From: Antennarius striatus | Taxonomy: Eukaryota; Chordata; Actinopteri; Lophiiformes; Antennariidae | Direction of reading: 5' to 3' | DNA: 64,000 nucleotides | Assembly: GCF_040054535.1 (NCBI RefSeq) | Contig: NC_090782.1 | Coordinates: 16,381,001 to 16,445,000, forward strand | Shown here: piece by piece, positions 61,101 to 64,000 of the stretch | Layout: each line of letters opens with the position of its first letter | How positions within the stretch are numbered: the first letter of the stretch is position 1 | The notes under the pieces: generated by a model | Told to the model about the DNA's origin: nothing | Database searches by the model: none | What the model saw: the letters and a program-made list of their open reading frames with translations, nothing else | Program-made: the position numbers and the translations under genes

Positions 61101-64000
61101 TACAGTAATCCCATGCTTCTGAATTACACTGATATCAATACATCTCCACAAGAATGCATGAAAGGATTAAAAAATTTACCGCACACACGGTGGTGACAGT
61201 TATGGATGCTGTGATAATGTATCATAAATCAAAATCGGCAAAAGACAATGTTCTCCATAGTGTTTACTGTATTACTTTTTATTCTTCTTAAATTGTCACA
61301 CATTTATCATGCCTGCATGAATTACATCTGAACTGCACCCAACCATTTCCAGTGGTACTGTTCTATTTCATTCATATCTTTAAACTCCAAAGGCTTTAGA
61401 AAGGTTACACAAATCTTTTCTTGACATTATATGGCACACATTAAATATTCATGATTTAAAAAGAAGTTTCTAGCCAATATGTCAACTGAAACTGAGATTT
61501 AGTTAGAGACTAAATGCATCACGAACACAAATATTTGGGCACCTTTTAACAAAGTTTAAGCCTCTACTGGTCAGGAGTAGACATAACAAGGGGAACAGGT
61601 AACATCATGGTTGTACTACAAAAATATTTAGCCAAATAGTGACTTTCCAGAGATCAAGTTGACTAAATGAAAATGTTGCCCCGATACAGCAGTGCTTTTG
61701 AGATATTCGGCCTGTTAACACTGGTGATGAAGATGTTCTACGGTAATGATCTATCCATTAACTTTTCCTGCACTCAAAAACAGCTTGTCAAGTTTGAGAT
61801 GAGCGTTTCACAGTGTCAAGTCCCATCACGTCCATAAAGGTTCCGCAGTTAGCAATTTCGCCAGAGGACCTCCTGTACATTAGTTGAATGACTCGTTTAA
61901 AATTATGTTCTTACTCTCCTGCATGCTTCTTAGAAAGACCTATGAACTGGGTGAAGTCAACACAAAGAAGGTTTTTGTGTGTTTTGTGCAAGCATGTGTG
62001 TGCATGTGTGCATGCATGTGTGATTTTCATTTGAAAGGAAGGAAGATGATTAAAGATTAAAGTTTGTCAAAATAACAATTTCATTTGTCAAACGTGTTTT
62101 ATAAAACCTAAAAATGACAATGGCACATTGTTGAAAATTTCACAACACAGTCAATAAAGAATTTCTCTGGGTCATTTCTCTCCTATTGGTACAGCCAAAC
62201 TGCAGCTTAACCATGTTCAGTCTACCTCCTCCTACTAGCCCAAAAATGAAATATTTGTTTTTGTCTCATAAATGTTCGCATACCTGGTCTGGATCAAATG
62301 ACTAGGACTGGCTGAGAATGGTGCCACTGATCAGGTGTCCTTTGTCAGAATATAAATCTGTCTTTTCTTTATTGTCCACAATCATAAAGTTGATCATTAT
62401 GGACTGAGCGCAGTAAAAAGGCTGCTGCTGCTTTACATGGGACCAATCCCATCCCCACAATGATTCCATTCAGCAGATCAACAAACAGGCTCCCTGGAAT
62501 GTTTACAAAAGCAATGTGTAACTTGTAATTTAGTTAAGCCAAAAAACGTATTGGTTGCCGCAGATGAAAGATGAGCTGTTCATAAAACTGCCTTCTATAA
62601 ATGGCACCACTTTCTGAAATTTATGTCTTACACATTAACTACAATGACCACCTCTTCTATACTTACTTTTGTGTTAAGTTTTGAGTTTTTTATTCTAAAG
62701 CTAAAGAATAGATTATCTTTGAATGTGAATGTTGTTGTAGAGTACAATTCAGCAATCATCAAAATCACTGAGCAGCTTCCAATGTAATGTCAGTGTAGTA
62801 CTGTTAAATGAATATGTCTAATTTTGAATTAAAACGACCCAGATCTAAAACGTGATGGAAATGAATAGCATTAAGAAAGTACCTGACTTGTATCAACTTA
62901 AGTCAATTCATTGCACAAAACAAGAAAAACTTCCAAAAAAACGAAAGCTTATTGTGGAATGAGTTCAAATGATGAAGATCTGTGCTCCTCAGCTGAATTT
63001 TCACGTTTTTTTGCACAAAGCAATTGTTTGTTTGTTTTTCAGGAATGTGCCATCAATCTTTTTGTCTGTAATCCCCCTCTTAGCTTCCAGCAAGTCTGAC
63101 CTTGCAGAAGAAGAGGCTTAGTAACAAAGGTGTAATGATGGTTCTCTCAATATTTGAATATAGCAGCACTGTCAGTCACAGAGCCCACAGGCTGGATGGG
63201 GAACAAAACAAAGTTAAACCCCTTTGCTACCCATGACACGACACCCTCATTCAACAGCTACTGTTTCATTTTAACATCCAACAGCTCCTCTAGATAGAGT
63301 CACTCTGAAGGAGAATGTGAACATACAGATGAACTCTAAGTTCAAATGGTTTTACCTCATCTACTCCGTTAATCATGCATAGTTTAATAGGCAGTGACCA
63401 ATCACTCTGATCACAATTATAAAATAGCGATGGAAAAAAAACCCATACATGTATCAATAACAGCAAAAGTAATCATCAGATTTTGATTAAATTTCAAAAC
63501 TTTAAAATTCTCATTTCATTAAGACGAGAAAAGCACATTGTCAAGGAATTACCACAGGCTGAAATGTATTACGTGTATGATCAATAAACATGACAAAGTA
63601 AACTTCTGGACCAGGTCACTAATCTTGTGCTTCCATAATGCTCAATCCAGATAATTACGGGTACTCAAAGATTCAAATTAAAATCATATTAATTTTTTCT
63701 GCTACCTTACGAGACCCTAAAGAACCTTCTTTTATCATGTTATCATCATTAATGACTTGACAAGCCAACCACATATTCAAAATAAAGGACTTGAACCAAA
63801 AATGTGTTGTCAACTTCACTCCAAAGTTTGTTTGCCCGTGTTTGTTGGCAGCCAGTTTATTATCTGTGGCAGACAGTCAAGATTTAAAACAGCCTCCATG
63901 ACAACACAAGGAAATAAAAAGCCATGACAAATCCAAACCACATGAAAAAAAATAAAGTAATGTTTATCTCGCTACGTTATTGATGTTGTTTTAAGTTTTT
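58135..64000. other. Non-coding right end of the window
   Basis: Apart from the second miniature transposon (59,640-59,957), I found no exon with family resemblance or good splice context. The DNA is A/T-rich with several AATAAA hexamers on both strands (for example + 62,152-62,158). It could be intergenic, or an intron or 3'UTR of a gene beyond the window, including a long upstream-promoter isoform of the TSC22 gene. Confidence 0.4.
59640..59957. mobile_element. pogo/Tigger-like miniature DNA transposon, copy 2 (degraded)
   Basis: The interior is collinear with copy 1 in the same orientation (TTTACGGCAATTTAAACATTT, CTCATACTGATATTAAA, TACAGTATCACATGAC). The termini are eroded, so the exact ends are approximate. 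Confidence 0.65.

Noticed and set aside
57214-63099. Short ORFs in the right-hand 7 kb (for example 58226-58510 - and 60178-60429 -)
   Set aside because: No family resemblance, no flanking splice signals in phase, and composition typical of A/T-rich non-coding DNA.

Overview
The window looks like nuclear DNA from a ray-finned (teleost) fish. Coding sequence is split into many short GT-AG exons. The repeats are of kinds common in fish: tRNA-derived SINEs, several LINE types, a Ty3/gypsy-class LTR element, small DNA transposons and long CA/TG microsatellites. No species is claimed. Exon models were built by hand from splice signals, reading phase and similarity to known vertebrate families. No search was run.

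Layout. (1) 1-26,195 is a head-to-tail cluster on the + strand of 5-HT3-receptor-like Cys-loop channel genes. It holds the last two exons of one copy (38-624), two complete nine-exon copies (3313-7451, 472 aa; 9948-18139, 457 aa), and a stranded upstream region plus first exon of a fourth copy (about 19,027-26,195). A 6-kb LTR retrotransposon (19,682-25,739) sits inside that fourth copy and itself carries a nested solo LTR. The two complete copies keep identical exon phases and nearly identical exon lengths. They differ from human 5-HT3A at serotonin-contact positions and at conductance-controlling positions.

(2) About 26,340-47,600 is the autophagy and endosome regulator Rubicon (rubcn) on the - strand. 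The model has 20 coding exons and 932 aa, from the RUN domain to the cysteine-rich Rubicon-homology domain. Two extra coding possibilities stand out: a 75-nt in-frame cassette exon at 37,602-37,676, and a 334-codon open frame that continues straight out of the penultimate exon to 30,085, with its own poly(A) signal. An antisense RTE-like LINE with clear target-site duplications lies in one intron.

(3) 47,600-54,100 is intergenic DNA and a probable 3'UTR with microsatellites and SINEs. (4) 54,143-56,936 is a short-form TSC22-domain leucine-zipper gene on the - strand (150 aa). (5) 57,000-64,000 shows no convincing exon, only two copies of a small pogo/Tigger-like element.

The genes do not form one pathway. 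The channel cluster is a local tandem expansion, and rubcn and the TSC22 gene are unrelated neighbours on the opposite strand. I saw no new defence-type or operon-like system. The most unusual features are the open Rubicon C-terminal extension, the LTR element with integrase placed before reverse transcriptase, and the divergent channel paralogues.
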